From positions 46,026,048 to 46,090,047 of the forward strand of contig CM031879.1 of NCBI GenBank assembly GCA_018697195.1: a stretch of 64,000 bases of DNA. Direction: 5' to 3'. The notes under the pieces were generated by a model. The model did not search any database. It saw only the letters and a program-made list of their open reading frames with translations, and was not told the DNA's origin. Below are positions 1 through 12,900 of the stretch, piece by piece. The DNA is from Certhia americana (taxonomy: Eukaryota > Chordata > Aves > Passeriformes > Certhiidae). The first letter of the stretch is position 1; each line of letters starts with the position of its first letter. The position numbers and the translations under genes are program-made.

Positions 1-589
1 GGTGGAGGGAGAGCAAAAAAAGAAGCAGCGTTTTCCGCGGGCTCACGTAGACAGGGTGTGCTTATCTTTCTGGTATCTGCAGGGAGCAGAAGGGAAAGGG
101 TAACACCCAGGTTTGTCTCCTGTACAAGAGAGTGACTGGGGAAACTGGGCAGGCACAGCGGCAGGAGACCTTTCTTTGCCATGGTGGCAGCTGGCAACAG
201 AGACACTATGACTGTGATAAAAAGGAACAGAGCAGCTAGGGTCCTGTGCCAGGGATGCAAAAAGTCACTTCCAAGCGTGGGGCAGGCGGGAATGAAAGTT
301 GCACACAACTGCAGGGGAACAAGGGAACAGGGAGTACCCCAGGTTCTGCCATGTCCCTGCAGAGAGGCAGCTTTCACCAAAACCGGAAAAGCTTGTTCTG
401 CTTATTTCTTCCCTAAGTGGAAAAACCCCGAATGTTCAAAATGAAGTATTTCCTTCACCGGGGAAGAAACAGAAATGTTTTTAGGAAGCCAAGCCAGAGA
501 GACAATATACATGGATTCAAGAGCAGCAGCAGCCCCACAGGCACAGAGCAGTGGTAGGGGGCCCTGCCGGGCTGTGGAGAAGCCGCAGG

Positions 590-1235
590 GGAGCTCAAGC
601 TTGCGGCGCCTCTTTGAGGGAGGCCAGGGCGAGGGGGGCAGAGAAAAAGGAGGAGGCGGGAGAATGCGGGGGAAGAGGGAAACAGATCCGGCTTGGGCCG
701 GTTTGAGCCGGTTGGGGCCGGTTGGGGTGCTGCAAGGACACAACAGCTGCTGAGGCCGCCCCTGCAGCCGGGCGGGAGCTACTCTCCGGGACGGATCGCC
801 AGAGTCCTCGGAGCGGGGCACCGCGCCACCTCTGGCGGCCGAGAAATGGCCCGGTCAGGCCACGCCGCAGCCGGGAGCTGGAGCCGCCTCCAGCCGCAAT
901 CCGCTCCTGGCTTCCCACCGCGCCCCGCGGAGCCCCAGGCCGGCGGCGGGGCGGGAGGCCCCGGTGTCGGGTTTCAGGCGGAGGAGCCGGTTGTGCGGCC
1001 GGGGGAGGGGAGCGGCGGGAGAAGGGCGCCCTAGGGCCGGCCTGAGGGGCCGCTGCGGCGGGCAGTCTGAGGGGCAGTGACCTCCCCTGACACGTCCCAG
1101 CCCCCCACCAGCCGCGGGTGCGGCTCCCTCTGCGCACATGCCGCTCCTGCCCGGAGGAAGCAAGGGGCAGTCCGGCCCGGGGTGTGCCCAGCGTACCGCA
1201 GCGATGACAAGGCTGTGGGGCAGTGGCGCTGAGGC
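590..1235. promoter_or_regulatory. CpG island, probable promoter
   Basis: This stretch is rich in G+C and CpG, in sharp contrast with the AT-rich DNA from about 1240 onward. That is the usual mark of a vertebrate CpG-island promoter. Long open frames exist on both strands here, including about 300 codons on the minus strand, but they are low-complexity Pro/Arg/Ala/Gly translations with no domain, as expected from stop-poor GC-rich DNA. No strong plus-strand splice donor was seen. The best minus-strand donor candidate is weak (ctac|gtgagc on the complement near 39-46). If the island drives a gene leftward, most of it lies outside the window. Direction is unresolved. Confidence 0.72.
695..724 (+). 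repeat. Three tandem 10-bp units, gggccggttg type
   Basis: Three near-identical 10-mers run head to tail: gggccggttt, gagccggttg, gggccggttg. They sit inside the CpG island. The ccggtt core resembles half of a grainyhead/CP2 site, but no complete site is present, so this may be only a small tandem duplication. Confidence 0.5.
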
Positions 1236-1239
1236 ATCC

Positions 1240-4119
1240 TGGGGTGGGTGGGGTGCCTATGAATCGCTGGTTATGCATGGAGAAAGAAACTCGGGTTTTC
1301 TCGGTAACCCTTAGGCTCAGGGTTTTGGTCTGAAATGCCCGTTTTCTAGGTTCCTTTTCAACTGGCTTTGCAAATACATTAAGTATTGCACTTGATCTGC
1401 CGCGGTATCTTTCGAAGTACAAAATGGCATCTGAACTCGTGTAGGGGAAGCAGCAATGCCCCTTAAAATACGTTTGCTGTTTTTCCTCCCGTGGCTGATA
1501 CAATCTCATTGATGAAGTCTCTTATCAGCAAAGCATTGAGCCACAGACTCCTGACTTGCTTTGGGTAACAATTTCATGCTTTAATACTTAAGCTAGCAGA
1601 AGGTGATTTTTTTGTTCTTTCTCAGCCTACATTACCGTTAATTACATTGTGTTTTCAAAATCCATTTTCAATGGCGATCTACGGCGTAGTAAGTTCATCA
1701 CCTCTTAACAAATGGTGCACTTCTCAACTCTACCCATTATTTGAATGGAGACCAAGTCAATTACTGGTGTTCGTATTTTTTGGGGGGTTTTTGTCACGCT
1801 GGGCTGGTAACAACTATATACACTGGCCCGTGGTGTTTCAGCTTAACAGCTAATTCAAATCATTTAATCATCATACTGAAGAGTAAAAACAGCCTTGTCC
1901 CCTCTTTTTTGTGTTAGCTCAGATCTCTCCATGTGTCTTTAATCTCCTCATGAGCTTTTGATCTGCCTCTAGTTTGCCTTTCATCCCTGTGTCTCCTACT
2001 GGGTTATACTGTTCGCCTGATAACTCTGAAAAATGAAAGATACGCCATATCCACTTGTCCATCAGTAATAGTGGTTCTACTAATTGTTTGTGTGTTTTGG
2101 GGTTTTTTTGTTCCTTGGTGTGTAACTCTCAGTTTTGCATTGCTGGCAGAGGTGGGAATGGTGGTACAGACAACATGCTCTTTTGCTTGGTTTTCTGACC
2201 CAACTAGTCTCTGTAGATCCATTTGGAGACGCCACTGATAAAAACGGTGACCACACGGCAGTATTGTCACATATCATGCCAGAAGTGGAGTTGCTCTATA
2301 ACTTCAAAGCAATCACAGGATATAATCTAGATCAGGCAGAATCTAAGGGTGTGGAAAGCAACAGGGGGTGTATTTTGTTCTTCAGAAGCGCAGAGGAGTC
2401 AGTATATGTCAGTTTGGACAAACCGAAATTTTATAAACACTAGCTATGGACAAAATCACTAGGCCAGAGGTGTTCATGTTTTGGCTCAGTGTGATTATTA
2501 AAAGAGATTTGCCAGTTGCTCATATCTTTATTTTCATCCAAGAAAATACACAAATACAGTTTATCAGCAGGGGTTTTTGATCTTCATGACAGAAAAATTA
2601 ATGGATCAAGAGATTTTCTTACTAAATAGATTGGTTACTATAGTGCAGTCTGCTGTGGTGGTTTGGGTAAGTTAGCTGTGCTGTACTATTCAGATACTGC
2701 CATATTGCCAAAGGATGGGGATATGAGTCCCCTTATGTGCTGTGAAATTAAAATGATTTTGAAATCTATGGGATAATTTATTCTCCTATCTCTGCTTCTG
2801 CTTTGGCAATTTTTTTTCTGTTTTAGTAATAAAATGTGTACCTGTGGCTCATCAGAGGAATAAAGAGATTAAATCCAACATTTCTGTTCAGTTTCATGGA
2901 TATTGTGTCTTGAAGCATTTCTGCACTTCAGAAATTTAGACCTGACTATCTGTGACACTAATGCAGAACTGTAAACTCCTGTTGCAGACAGATTTTTTTA
3001 CCCATTTTGATTTGAGAAGTGTGACTCAATGAGCAAGCTGCTTCCTGCCTGTGTCTCGTAAATATTGGTGAATATGTGTTGCTTCAGTCAGACTTGGCTG
3101 TGTAATTTCGTTATGTTTGAAATGTAATGAATTTTTGTATCAAAAAAGTGTCTAAATTATGAAATACCTTTTTTCTCTCTTCTTTAATCCCACCATCTTC
3201 CCCAGAGTGTTTCTTATAACATTGTGTTTATCCATAAGAGTGTGTGTCAAGTGAGTCAAACACAAAATAGATTCTTTGTTATTTGCATATTTCAGATGTC
3301 ATGGTTAATGCATTGCATGGTGAGCTCATGTTTTAGCACTTCAAAGGAACAACATGTTACCTGTGTCACAGATCCTTTTATAGGGTAGGAATGAAAAAAA
3401 TCTGTTCACTCAAGATGAGAATGAGTTAACGGGAGTTGCTGAAGGTCACTGCAACTCATGTCATCAACAGATGACATCCATCATCTGATAGTTAACTTCT
3501 AGGCTATGCTACTCCTCTCAGATTATTTGGGTTTAGGTTTTTAAATAAAATTGAATTGGCAGTCATTTTCCACCTATCTGCAAAGATTGAAATTGAAGGT
3601 TCCATATCTGTAGGCACAATTACCACAAGTGTCTAAATCTACATAGGACGTTGAGCGAAATATTTTGCTTTCATTGCTTTTTATCCGCTGTTGCTTAGGC
3701 AACAACAAACTTTGAACATGGGTCCTGCAAGACAAATGAAAGAGAAATACAGTTCTTTAGAGTAAATTTTACATATACACTATACTGTAAAGCATTGCTT
3801 AGTAAAATTGAATACTTATAAATGGAATTAGTTTATTTAGTTCTCAATTTGCTTGATAATTTTAATGGCGTATGAAACTACAGAACTAACAAAATTCTCC
3901 TCCAGAAGATCTTAGAGCATCTTCTTTTTTGTCACTGTCTTGTCATTGAACATAACGTCTTGATCAAACTTCAGTTTGTGTCATTAATGTTTGATCAGCT
4001 GAGGATATAAGCCGCCGTGGTATACAGCACATGTTTACAGAATTACAGAGGTACTTTGTTTTGCCCCAGACCTGGCTGAATTTTAACTGTGCAGACAGAC
4101 CTCCTAGGGATAACCAGTA
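1240..4119. other. Gene-free AT-rich DNA
   Basis: I see no gene, RNA or assignable repeat. Open frames such as the roughly 100-codon plus-strand one ending near 2443 have no domain-like composition and no convincing splice context. One RFX-like site at 3690-3703 is listed separately. Confidence 0.6.
3690..3703. promoter_or_regulatory. RFX X-box-like imperfect palindrome
   Basis: gttgcttaggcaac is two inverted half-sites separated by two bases. It matches the RFX X-box pattern (GTNRCC, 0-3 bases, RGYAAC) except for one base in the left half. It lies in AT-rich DNA, not in a CpG island, so function is uncertain. Confidence 0.35.
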
Positions 4120-4519
4120 TTACAGGGTCTGGAGCCCAGGTCTTAAAAGGAACGGCTGAGAACAATGGGGATGTTCAGTCTGTAGAACAGAAGGCTCAGG
4201 AGAGACCTTTTCACTCTACAACTACCTGAAAGGAGGCTGTAGCAAGTGGGTATCAGCCTCTTCTCCAAGTAACAGGACAACAGGAAATAGCCTCAAGTTG
4301 CACGAGGGGAGGTTTAGACTGGATATTAGGAAAGAATTGTTCATGAAAAGGATTGTCAAGTATCAAGCAAGCTGCCCAGAGAAGTGGTGGAGTCACCATC
4401 CCTGGAGGTATTGAAAAGACCGGTAGATGTAGCACTTAGGGACATGGTTTAATGGTGGACTTGACAGTTCTGAGTTAATGGTTGGACTTGAACATCTTAG
4501 AGGTCTTTTCCAATACTTC
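4120..4519 (+). mobile_element. CR1 LINE, 3' end fragment
   Basis: The order of landmarks is that of the 3' part of an avian CR1: a ggtctggagc start, a cagtctgtagaacagaaggctcaggagagacc-like block, a tacctgaaaggaggctgtagcaa block, gaggggaggtttagactggatattagg, gctgcccagagaagtggtggagtcaccatccctggaggt, and a worn aggtcttttccaatac end. It lies in sense orientation and is heavily mutated with many small indels. It is an old 5'-truncated copy with no coding potential. A short frame on its opposite strand is meaningless. Confidence 0.9.
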
Positions 4520-6503
4520 ACCACATTTTCAGTACGTATTATTTCCTTCCACAAGGTCTTGGCCATGTGCAATGTACAGGATTAATTGAAATTATTCAAC
4601 AGAGGAAACAACCACAAAAGCTTTGTGGTTTTTGATGTAGATAGAAGTTGTGTAGTAGACTACCATTGTTAGTCTGGGCATAGCTCATGGTTTTTAGCCA
4701 TTTGCAACTCTGAAAAGTCTCTAGATTTGTTACTAAGTTAGGCCTTGGCTAATAGCTTTTGATGGTTTTAATTGTCAAAAAGCCTGAATCATTCTGTTAG
4801 CATTTGATCAGTTTTAAACTTACTGCTAGCACAAAGAAATGTGGGCTCTTCAATAGTTCTTCTCAACACTTAAACAGTGTGTTGTTTCCCCTTCTTTGGG
4901 GACTTAATTGATCCTGTCTGGTCACTACTCATTTGACATTTTCTTTACTTTCTTTATTTATTCCTTATCCTTAAGAATTCAACAAGGTTCCTTCATTTTT
5001 GTTACGCATGCAAAATAAATTCTTTGTTGTTGTAGCATTTTGGAAATGCTTTGTGCCTTGTTACTTTTGAGGATTAAAATACAGACAGTAGGATATACTT
5101 CTGAGATGAGTAATTGGTTATCTGTGTTATTCTGTTTGCTTCCTTTTCTGGAGCAGTTTATAGATTAAAACTTGTGTTAAAACCTCACATGTAGTTCTTT
5201 GATTGTAATCTAGCTTCCTTTAACAGCTAGAGTAAAATCTTCTTCATTTATTCACTTGCTTTAGAGAATTCTAATTACCTCCCATTGGAAAAGGGAGTGT
5301 TACATCCTTTGAGATAACTGAGACTGGAAGAAGTCTGGTTTCAGGGCAAGTTTACTGTTGCTCCAAAATTCTCAAGATCTTTGAGAGCAAGAGAGAATGT
5401 TTGCCACTTTGAGTTCTTGATCATAGCAATAAGAATCTTGCCAAGTAATGTATTTAGAGAATAAGATGCTTTATTCTCTTGTGCTATTAAGGCAAATGGA
5501 AAAACATCAGAACAACAAAAGCCAACAACAAAATAAACAAAATAAATAAAAAAAAAACAAAAAAAAAAAAAAAAAACAGATTAATTAATTTTACTTGGAG
5601 CATTTAAAAATACTTTACAGCTGAAATTAAACATGGAAAATTCTCAAGGCCTTATGTGGACAGCTAAAATATAAAAATACTTTTAAAAGTCCCATATATA
5701 AAAATTTGTTAGGAGTAAAACTATTCTGAACCCTCAGTAATGTTGTATTAAGAAGTGTCTGTTAATATAAAAGTAATCACAACTAATAAATAATGGGGAC
5801 TCTTGAGAAATAAATTTTAAAGCTAAGGACATAGATTTTTAATTTTTTTTCCCTCCAGAGGTTCCATACTCTAAAACTTCCATTCGTGTCCTCTGGCTTG
5901 TGGTTATTTGCAATAGAATAGAGTTACTAGAAAGGCTTAGGGGATCATAAGTCTTCTTCTTAATTGTTTAATCTACAGTTGGTATCATCTGGCAGTCTCT
6001 TTTAAGTTACCTGAGAGGGTGGGGTAACCTGATCTGCACACCACCTGATTCATTCACATGATGGCCACATCCAGACCTGACTACCTCTGAAAAGTTGTTT
6101 GAAGAAGGTCAGACAAGAATCAAGAACACATGTCCCTCTACATGTCTTGATTAAGAATTTATGTTAGTGAGGTACTACGTATTTCCCTAATTTTAAATGG
6201 CAGCATGGTCATGAAAGCGATTTTGGGGATTTTTACAGTCTGAAGTATTTTGATTACTCAGAACTTGACAAAAAGAGGGAAGGAGGAAGAGAAGAATGCA
6301 AAGCTACATCTGTCTACTCTCTTGCAAAGTGAAACAAAATCAGAAGAGTTGAGAACCAGTCCTGTGAGATAGCAGTAGATGAGAAGCAACTATGGTGAAG
6401 AGAATGTGAAGAGAGAACAGGTTGGAAAAACTACACAAGGCATAGGAGGAAAACCAAAAGGATTGTAAAATGAAAAAGGACAATAAGTGATGAAGGTTGG
6501 CAG
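4520..6503. other. Gene-free AT-rich DNA
   Basis: There is no gene or named repeat apart from the A-rich tract at 5509-5578. Composition is ordinary AT-rich intergenic or intronic DNA. Confidence 0.6.
5509..5578 (+). repeat. A-rich low-complexity tract
   Basis: A run of A with scattered C and T ends in about 20 nearly pure A. It may be the tail of a retroposed sequence, but nothing recognisable precedes it. Confidence 0.8.
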
Positions 6504-6932
6504 TGTTGTGGTTTAGGACTTAAAGTCCTCAATTCAGCATCCCCACTGACTCTCCAAACCACACTGCCACTCTCTCTCATTCCCCCGGTTCACTCTCTCC
6601 ACTGTGGTAAGATAGAGAGGTCATGAAAGGCAAAGATCACAGGCTGAGATAAGAGCAATTTACTGGAAGCAGCAAGGAGATAAGAAAACCAATAGGAACA
6701 GAAACAATACTAATGACAGAGGGAATAAGAAAAGAAATTATTGTCACAGAAAAGGAATGATAATAGACAACACTGGATGTTTCCCTCTGTCCCATTTTCT
6801 AAACCAGAAAGAAAAACTTATCCCTGGAAGAGAGTCCCTTTCCTCTGCTCTGGCAATGATATGAGGTGGTATAGAATAACCTCCGGGTCCTAGTACTGCC
6901 CTCTCCAGAACTTTAAAAAATAAAACCTGACA
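6504..6932 (+). mobile_element. Old endogenous retrovirus solo LTR (avian tgttgtggttt family)
   Basis: It begins tgttgtggtttag, the typical start of a common neoavian ERV LTR family. It then carries the family blocks: a C-rich ctccaaaccacac/cattccccc segment, aaaggcaaagatcacaggctgagataagagcaattta, an (A/T)-rich aat-type stretch, and gaggtggtatagaataacc. It ends near acctgaca at about 6932. The copy at 17163-17595 has the same landmarks in the same order and nearly the same length (429 versus 433 bp). No clear target-site duplication, primer-binding site or gag/pol frame follows, so a solo LTR is most likely. Boundaries are good to about 10 bp. Confidence 0.72.
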
Positions 6933-9900
6933 CAGAGGAAAGGAATAATCCAGGAAGAAGGCTGAATGAAGAATAAAACAGTGGGAAAAGTAGGAATTAA
7001 TGAACAAGTAGATTTGCAGCTTTATTTCCAGAAATCCTTTGGAGGTCAGAATATCTCCATAGACCTCAGTATAATGTCTACTTCTTTTCTCAGACCTACC
7101 TTCTAAATGTGAAAAAGTTTTGAATGGCATAGTCTAACTTAGAGTTCATAGCACGAAGCATGATGTGTCTTGGTATGGCAGTGCAGACCATGGTTTATAA
7201 ACATCCATGTTTACAGATATTTAAACTATGAAATAACCAAGTAATTGTGACTCATCTGGTCTCACCTCTGGGCTTTGCCTCAGAGCTGGGATAAGGTTAG
7301 TAATGTAGTGTTCCTGGAGATACCTTTTAAATGACAGTCATTGATTGGACAATAGCATTTGTCTGAGTTACAGTTTTTATGAATTTCTGATTTCCATAGT
7401 TTACTCAAGGGTGTTGTTGGTGGGTGGTCTAATGAACATGCTCTGTAATACTTCTTTTCCTGAACTGGTCTAAGGAACTTTCAGCATTATGTTTTTATTA
7501 TACACTTTAATTAAGCAACAATTACATTGTTTCAACCAGAGAATGGTTTCTGTTACCAGATATATGCATGTATTAGCGAATATAGCAGACAAATATCAGA
7601 CCTGTATGGGAGAAATATATTTTGCCAGTGGTTTTCTAAGAAAGTGTCTCCTATAATTCAGTTCTTTCTGATTTTAGACAATATACTGTGTACAGTTTTT
7701 CTGAAGAAATGGAATTGATCAAAAAGCCTCCTGCTTCCATTTTAATTTTTATCCCACTAGAAGTAAATCACAGTTCTCCAAGTTTCAGCAATAATTTGGG
7801 TAATTGTACAAGATGTTGCACACATTCTGGATCACACATTGCCCCATACTTGTATTGTGTTGCCCTTGGCTAGAAGGAAGGAATGTATGTACTGAATGTC
7901 ATGGATTTCACATGCATATTTTTTAACAGTGCCTCTTATCACAGCAATTCATTTGTTTAAACAAACTATTTCTTGTTTTGCTCTCGTTGTTTGTGAGTTC
8001 TTTTGCTTTAATGATGAGGTTACACAAAGTGTTCAGTGTTTGATAGCATAGGGAATAACTTTCCAAATGCCAACAGATATATATAAAAAACTGTTTCCCA
8101 GAGTGAGAGAAAAGCACCGAAAACTTGCAGCAGAATTCGAAATATCACTGATTTATGTCTTGCTAATGGGCGTATGTCATAGTTCCAAATTTTTCTTTAT
8201 GTAATTTGAGCAGGACACATACTTTCAAGCAAACTCTACTTTTATGTGTAAAATGAAGAAGTACTTAGAAGTCTTACTGTGAAATGCTCAATGCAATCAG
8301 GACTATGAAACCAGGGGAAAATAGCAAGAAGTGTTTATCTTCCTTTACACTAGTGTTAGGATTCTTAAAAAAAGAGGGAAGGGGGGAGAATTTTATTCAT
8401 TGATCATTCAGATAACTCACAATTAAACAATAGTGCTCTAACCAAAAGCCTGTGCCTGGAATGGAAATACTCCCCCACACCCTTCCAGACTGACCTTCCC
8501 TCCCCCCATCTACCATAGCTCGTATTTCAGAGCTGAGCTGGTTGCCAGCAGACTGTGAGCTGCCAGGAGGAATGCATTATTTGCTCAAAAGAAAAACAGA
8601 GGCACAGCCATTAACTGCCCTCTCCTGCCCCACTCCCTACAACACGGCAAGACAGATTTCTACATAAGAGATGCCTCATTGGTACAGCAAATCTCAAAAA
8701 CCATCATGAGTGCCCACCTACACGAGGGCTTTGTCATGATCAAGAGGCTGCATCTCCTCCCACGTCATGGCAGCTAACTCGTTGTTACCGTGTTCTCATG
8801 TGACCAAGTCCTAAAGCCAGATCCAGACTGTTGTTCTCATGTGATTGAGGCAGTCTGCTTACATCTGGGTGGCAGAGAAGACGTGAATCAATAAAAACAA
8901 AGTTTATAAAAGGGCACCAAGATTACGCTGTTGTCCTTGGGCACAGGACATTTAACAGCAGCTCTTGCCTCTACTAAGAAATGTATATTCAGATAGTTAC
9001 ATTTTGTACCAGCAGGCACTGCCAAGTGGATATGTATAAATAGTTGAGGGTCTTTTGCCCCTGCTTTGAACAAAAATAAATTGGCAGCAGTGCCTCTTGC
9101 ATTGTACCCGCATCTCTTTGCATTTTTGGCCTCATGGCTCTATTAATCATGGAGACTAGGATGACTGAGTTTTCTTTAGCTTTGTCAGTCAAAGTCTAAG
9201 AAATTGTGGAGAACAGTTCCAAAATCTGAAATTAAAAATTCAGTATTAGCAAAGTTTTATAAAAGCCAGGAATATTTTTGCTTTTCTTCTTCTATGTGTT
9301 TTCTTTGGCAATGAATATTCACTCATTACTAATCATCAACCATAACCAAAGCATTTGGTTAATGTGTGCACACTGTGCTCGGAATATATTTTGATTCCCA
9401 GAGGACTTCTGCATGGAATTAGGTGTGATGAGGCAAAGGAAATTACTTGGAAAAATGGCTGGACATGGGAGTGACATGATGGTAATATAATAAACTGAAC
9501 ATTAAAAATCTATAAATAGATGAGCAAATTAAGCCCAGTGGCATTGGCTATTGTACAGGAATTTTTATTCAAATAAGCATGCAGATATTTTCCCCTTGAA
9601 ATATTCATATTTGTCCAATAAACATTCTTTATCTCATGTCATCATAGTAAGTGTAGAATGAAGAGAGTTTTCCCTACCAAAGCTCAGTATTTTAGGGTGA
9701 CACAGCAGAAAACCCAAAAGGGTCACGGGCTGTCTGTATAAATGAAAAACTGTGAAATAAGCTGGGGTGTAAATTTAAGAGCACAACAGCTATTCTCACT
9801 CCTTCTTAACTAACATGGAGAGCATTCTTATTCTGGTTTTGATTATCAATGTTATATTGGCAGGTAGACAAACTCTCAGTTACAATGTTTGTTTTGACAG

Positions 9901-12900
9901 CACTATGAGGGTAGGTTGAGTTGGGAGAGTCAATGAATTTAAAACTGCAATACTGCTCTTCAGTAACTGCATGTGAATATTCTTTTTTTAGAACAAAAAT
10001 ATCTACACATGAATCTAATCAGCGATAGTTTCATGTGTAAGCAAGCATTATTATTTACTTAGAGTATAAATGATGGAATTTGTCAGTCAGAGAGGTTGTT
10101 TATTTGTTCCACTTACAAGATGTGAATCCAAGCTACTCTGTTGGATAAGAAACTGAACCCCAGACCATGCCTGCACTCAGTTAGAGCATTACATAAGCAG
10201 GGTGTCAGAGAAGAGGTCTGCAAGCCATCTTTCACTTCCCCCCTACCTCTGGACCCATCTTAAACCCAGACCAAAAGAGGTCTGAGGATGCAGTTAACCA
10301 TGATGAAGGACTCTCCTAGGCATTAGCAATCTTTGAGCAGATATGTTGATGAGTCCTGTATCTAGAAGTATTGCGTCACAAATGTTTTTGACTTGATGTA
10401 TTGAGAATATTCAACATCAGTGCCATCTCCCAGACTCAGGAAATCAAAGCAGTTTCAGAGAGGACACAGGTCTAGACTTGTGAGCACAGATTTCCCATTG
10501 CCTTTATCTTTTGGGCTCAATATTGGTAGAACGAAGGATTGTCCCCAGCCCATGGAGAGAGGCAATCCCATGCACAGATCATTGTATGGGAAGGCATACA
10601 GAGAGCCTCATAACTCTTTTCCCAAGCAGGGAAGAAAGCATTGTCAGTTCACAGCTTCCAGTATGTGATGGCTACTGTGCTGGAAATACTGACAACTCCC
10701 AAGAGTATTATGTAAGAGCCAGCTAAACCTGTTACACAAGTATATCAGCTCCAAGGTACTACCACACTCCAGAGCTGCTCTGGAGGCCTTCTGTTTTGGT
10801 ACTGCAGGAAGGCCTATGAACAGTGCTGCTTGTGAGGTGTCTTTCCAAAAGTTGATGGAAGAGGTAGTCAAATTTTTTTTCTGATTTCAGGCTTCAATGA
10901 CAGGAAATCTGGGGAGAGATTTTTGAGCAATAGAATTCCTCCAACCACTGCTTATTGTTTAAGCAATAAGCATACTTACTCAATATGTGTAAGCATACAT
11001 ACCTCATACTTTAAATTAAACGATGTTATTATTGCAACTAACAGTGAAGGAATGCATTGAATGCATACGGCGGCAGCCAGTTTAGCTGAATATGGACCTT
11101 GTGCTTACAAGCTCTTCAAAGAGGCCACACCCTCATCAAACCAGTCCTGTCTAGATTCCTTCTGCTTCCCTCCCCCACAAGAGGTGACTGGCACTGGAGC
11201 CTGAACCTTTGTACACCATCTTCTCCAACCAGGATGACTAATACTATCTGCATAGCAGTGCCATGGAAACAGTTGTTAGGAAAGCAATAGAGTTACTGGT
11301 GACCAGACCCATGAGCAAGGATGGTGTCATGGGGAAGAGCTTCTCAGAACCTTGAAACCTCATTTGACACATCTTCTCCCAGTGCTCCCACAAAGAGACA
11401 GCCATTCACCAAGTGACCCAGAACAGTTCTTCCAAATACTGTTTTCTCAGCATCAGATCCCAACACTCAAGGTGTTTATTCCTCCTCATGTTTCTCCCTC
11501 ACTAATGTAATTTACCCCTCTTCAATGAATCAGATCAATGGTGCATGAAGCTGCACTGTTAATTAGGTCACTGAAGATGGGGGTGAAAGAAAAGAAAACC
11601 AACCCAAAGTATATTCCCCTCTGCAAAGTTACATTTCAAACTGACAGTTTCTGTTGTCTGGGGTAAAGTACATCTCTGTAAAGCGTTTATCAGCACAAGA
11701 AAAGGTGTGGCAAACAACTAGGGGTAGGAGCAAGCAGCTGACCTTTTCCTCCCTGTTAAGGTAATATCAACGCCAAAGCCAGCCTTTGGTGTGATGGTGC
11801 AGTTGGTCTCCTCCTCCATTTGAGTGTTAATAATAGTAGAATAAGGTACTTTTTCCTGCACATGTTTTTGAAAGAGAACTCTCTGTGTTAGAACAGTGAC
11901 AATCTTTATCTAATCTCAGAAGAGGTGAAGTGTGGGCAGGAGTATATGAACTTTTACACCCACTCTACTTATTCCTTCCCCTTGTGGGTCTTCTCTGAAA
12001 TGTCCGCAAGACCCCTACTAAAGCAAAAAGAAGTTTAGTTGCCATGGTTTTGCTGTAATAAGCCTTCCAGCAGTGGCTGCCAACACAAGAACTGTTTTGT
12101 AGAAGCAGTACATGAAGTAGAGGAATATGAACGCTACTTCGTCAGAAAATAACTGTCAGCTCATTTTGTACAGGATGCTGAGAACCACCAAGCAAATTGC
12201 TAACTTTCAGTCAGTCCTAACCTGAGAACAGCTGGAAAAACCTGGGTGACAGGCTCTGGTTTAATAATCCTTTTAGTTTAGTTTTTTAACACCTGTGGCA
12301 CCATCCTGCCTTCTCACAGTAAGAGCACAAGAAGGTTCCTTGACTGCTCCTTTTACCTCTTGCTGTTCATCTGCCATGTTCTATTTGTTTTTCTTAGCCA
12401 GCTGAGTCCTATTTCCTCTCTGTGTTGTTCTTCACCTTCTTTCTTTCCTTCCCCCACATCTTAATTATCACATAGATCCCTCTGGGGTTTTTTTCTCTTC
12501 TGTCAAAAATTACTATAAAAAATAACAACACCAAAAAAAATTTAATTTTAACAACATTGGAAAGAAGTAGGTAATTTCGTTTGCCAGCCCATAGACCCTA
12601 TAGAGAAAATCATCTTGCCTATAAGACAGAAAAACACTTTGACAGAAACAAAGCAAAACAACATTAGGAAAAGTTGTTTCTAGCAAGATGTTTATCTGGG
12701 CATTCTGCAGCAAAGAGAACATTGCTTTGGTAGAGTGGTTTAATCTAGTATGCTCTGTCCTACAGTAATCAGTGTTAGTTGCTTCAGAGGAAGGTGCAAA
12801 CTCAGGACTAACTCAGCTAACTAAACCAGCGAAAGTCTCAACACTTCTCATCCCCCCAACAGAACTTGTCTTTGCTTGACTTTACATTTTTTGGCCATTT

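Noticed and set aside
835..860. CTCF-like gccacctctggcgg
   Set aside because: Two core positions disagree with the CTCF consensus.
595..1509. 304-codon minus-strand open frame
   Set aside because: It lies in the CpG island, has low-complexity Pro/Arg/Ala content and no domain. Long frames are expected where stop codons are rare.
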